The notes under the pieces were generated by a model. The model searched no databases and was not told the DNA's origin. It worked only from the letters and a program-made list of their open reading frames with translations. Positions 57,836-57,923 of a stretch of DNA of 57,923 nucleotides are shown here, in pieces. The DNA is taken from positions 1 through 57,923 of the IMG/VR virus record IMGVR_UViG_3300031565_000035; one strand, given 5' to 3'. A program made the translations under genes and the position numbers. Source of the DNA: a virus. Positions within the stretch are counted from its first letter, which is position 1, and every line of letters begins with the position of its first letter.

Positions 57836-57923
57836 ACTAGTACTATAACTATACCTACCTAGGTACTAGTACTATACAGGTATAGGTATATAGTATAGGT
57901 ATATAGGTATATAGTATACCCTA
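57836..57923. repeat. iterated AT-rich terminal sequence
   Basis: Two copies of ACTAGTACTATA (57836-57847 and 57865-57876) and two of GGTATATAGTATA (57885-57897 and 57906-57918, 21 bases apart), among many shorter TATAG units. The 21-base spacing keeps the copies on one face of the helix. It may be a terminase recognition/cohesive-end region, a replication origin or a phage-end repeat; the stretch from 57716 to here has no gene. A GC-rich run with a GGGGGGG tract (about 57721-57740) precedes it. Confidence 0.6.

Noticed and set aside
1-57923. tRNA genes
   Set aside because: No convincing cloverleaf with a GTTCRANYC-type T-arm and acceptor pairing was spotted in the short intergenic spaces; a tRNAscan search would settle it.

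Overview
The window looks like the complete or nearly complete genome of a virulent, long-tailed (siphovirus-type) phage of a Gram-negative bacterium. The evidence is a full head-tail set with a lambda-style tape measure and frameshifted tail chaperone, a nested Rz/Rz1-type spanin pair that only makes sense with an outer membrane, its own replication and recombination genes, and no recognisable integrase, excisionase or CI-type repressor. Almost every gene is on the minus strand, tightly packed with start/stop overlaps. The only convincing plus-strand gene is a small, AT-rich one at 57451-57660. The gene content (FolE, QueD, QueE, QueC, DpdA, a polymerase fused to uracil-DNA glycosylase, about 58 kb) matches what I know of the Queuovirinae (9g/Seurat/Nipunavirus-like phages). 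That placement is inference; host and genus cannot be read from the sequence.

Reading in the direction of transcription (right to left): 57.2-46.4 kb holds packaging and head genes (putative small terminase, large terminase, portal, permuted NlpC/P60-like protein, prohead protease/scaffold, decoration protein, major capsid protein, connector, and a methyltransferase-DUF115 fusion). 46.4-38.0 kb holds beta-rich surface proteins, including a 2407-residue protein with close to 50 copies of a 22-24 residue repeat. 38.0-25.1 kb is head closure, tail tube, tail chaperones with a -1 frameshift, tape measure, tail tip (DUF2460, DUF2163, NlpC/P60, GpJ-like hub) and a receptor-binding candidate. 25.0-22.2 kb is lysis: holin candidates, two endolysins of different chemistry, and nested spanins. 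22.1-12.5 kb is replication and recombination: TOPRIM primase-helicase, small HTH protein, RuvC-like resolvase, HNH endonuclease, SNF2-type helicase, Cas4/RecB-like nuclease, Sak4-like ATPase and an SSB-like protein. 12.4-5.9 kb is the 7-deazaguanine module (QueC, QueD, FolE, DpdA, QueE) wrapped around the DNA polymerase. 5.8-0 kb is accessory: DJ-1/PfpI-like, SLOG-like, ATP-dependent DNA ligase, HIRAN-domain protein and several tiny membrane proteins.

The genes fit together as follows. FolE, QueD, QueE and QueC would make preQ0 from GTP, and DpdA would exchange it for guanine in the phage DNA, shielding it from restriction enzymes. Because QueC carries no amidotransferase domain and no QueF is seen, preQ0 is the simplest predicted base, unless an unassigned enzyme (for example the DJ-1-like protein) alters it further. 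Eight strong minus-strand promoters share TTG-N17/18-TATAAT; six of them also carry an ACCATCA-like element exactly 8 bases upstream of the -35, and a seventh carries the reverse complement of its ACCATTA variant. They divide the genome into transcription units and suggest a phage-specific regulatory input. No gene-free stretch exceeds about 300 bases. The largest two flank the plus-strand gene and contain its operators, its terminator and an iterated AT-rich terminal sequence.
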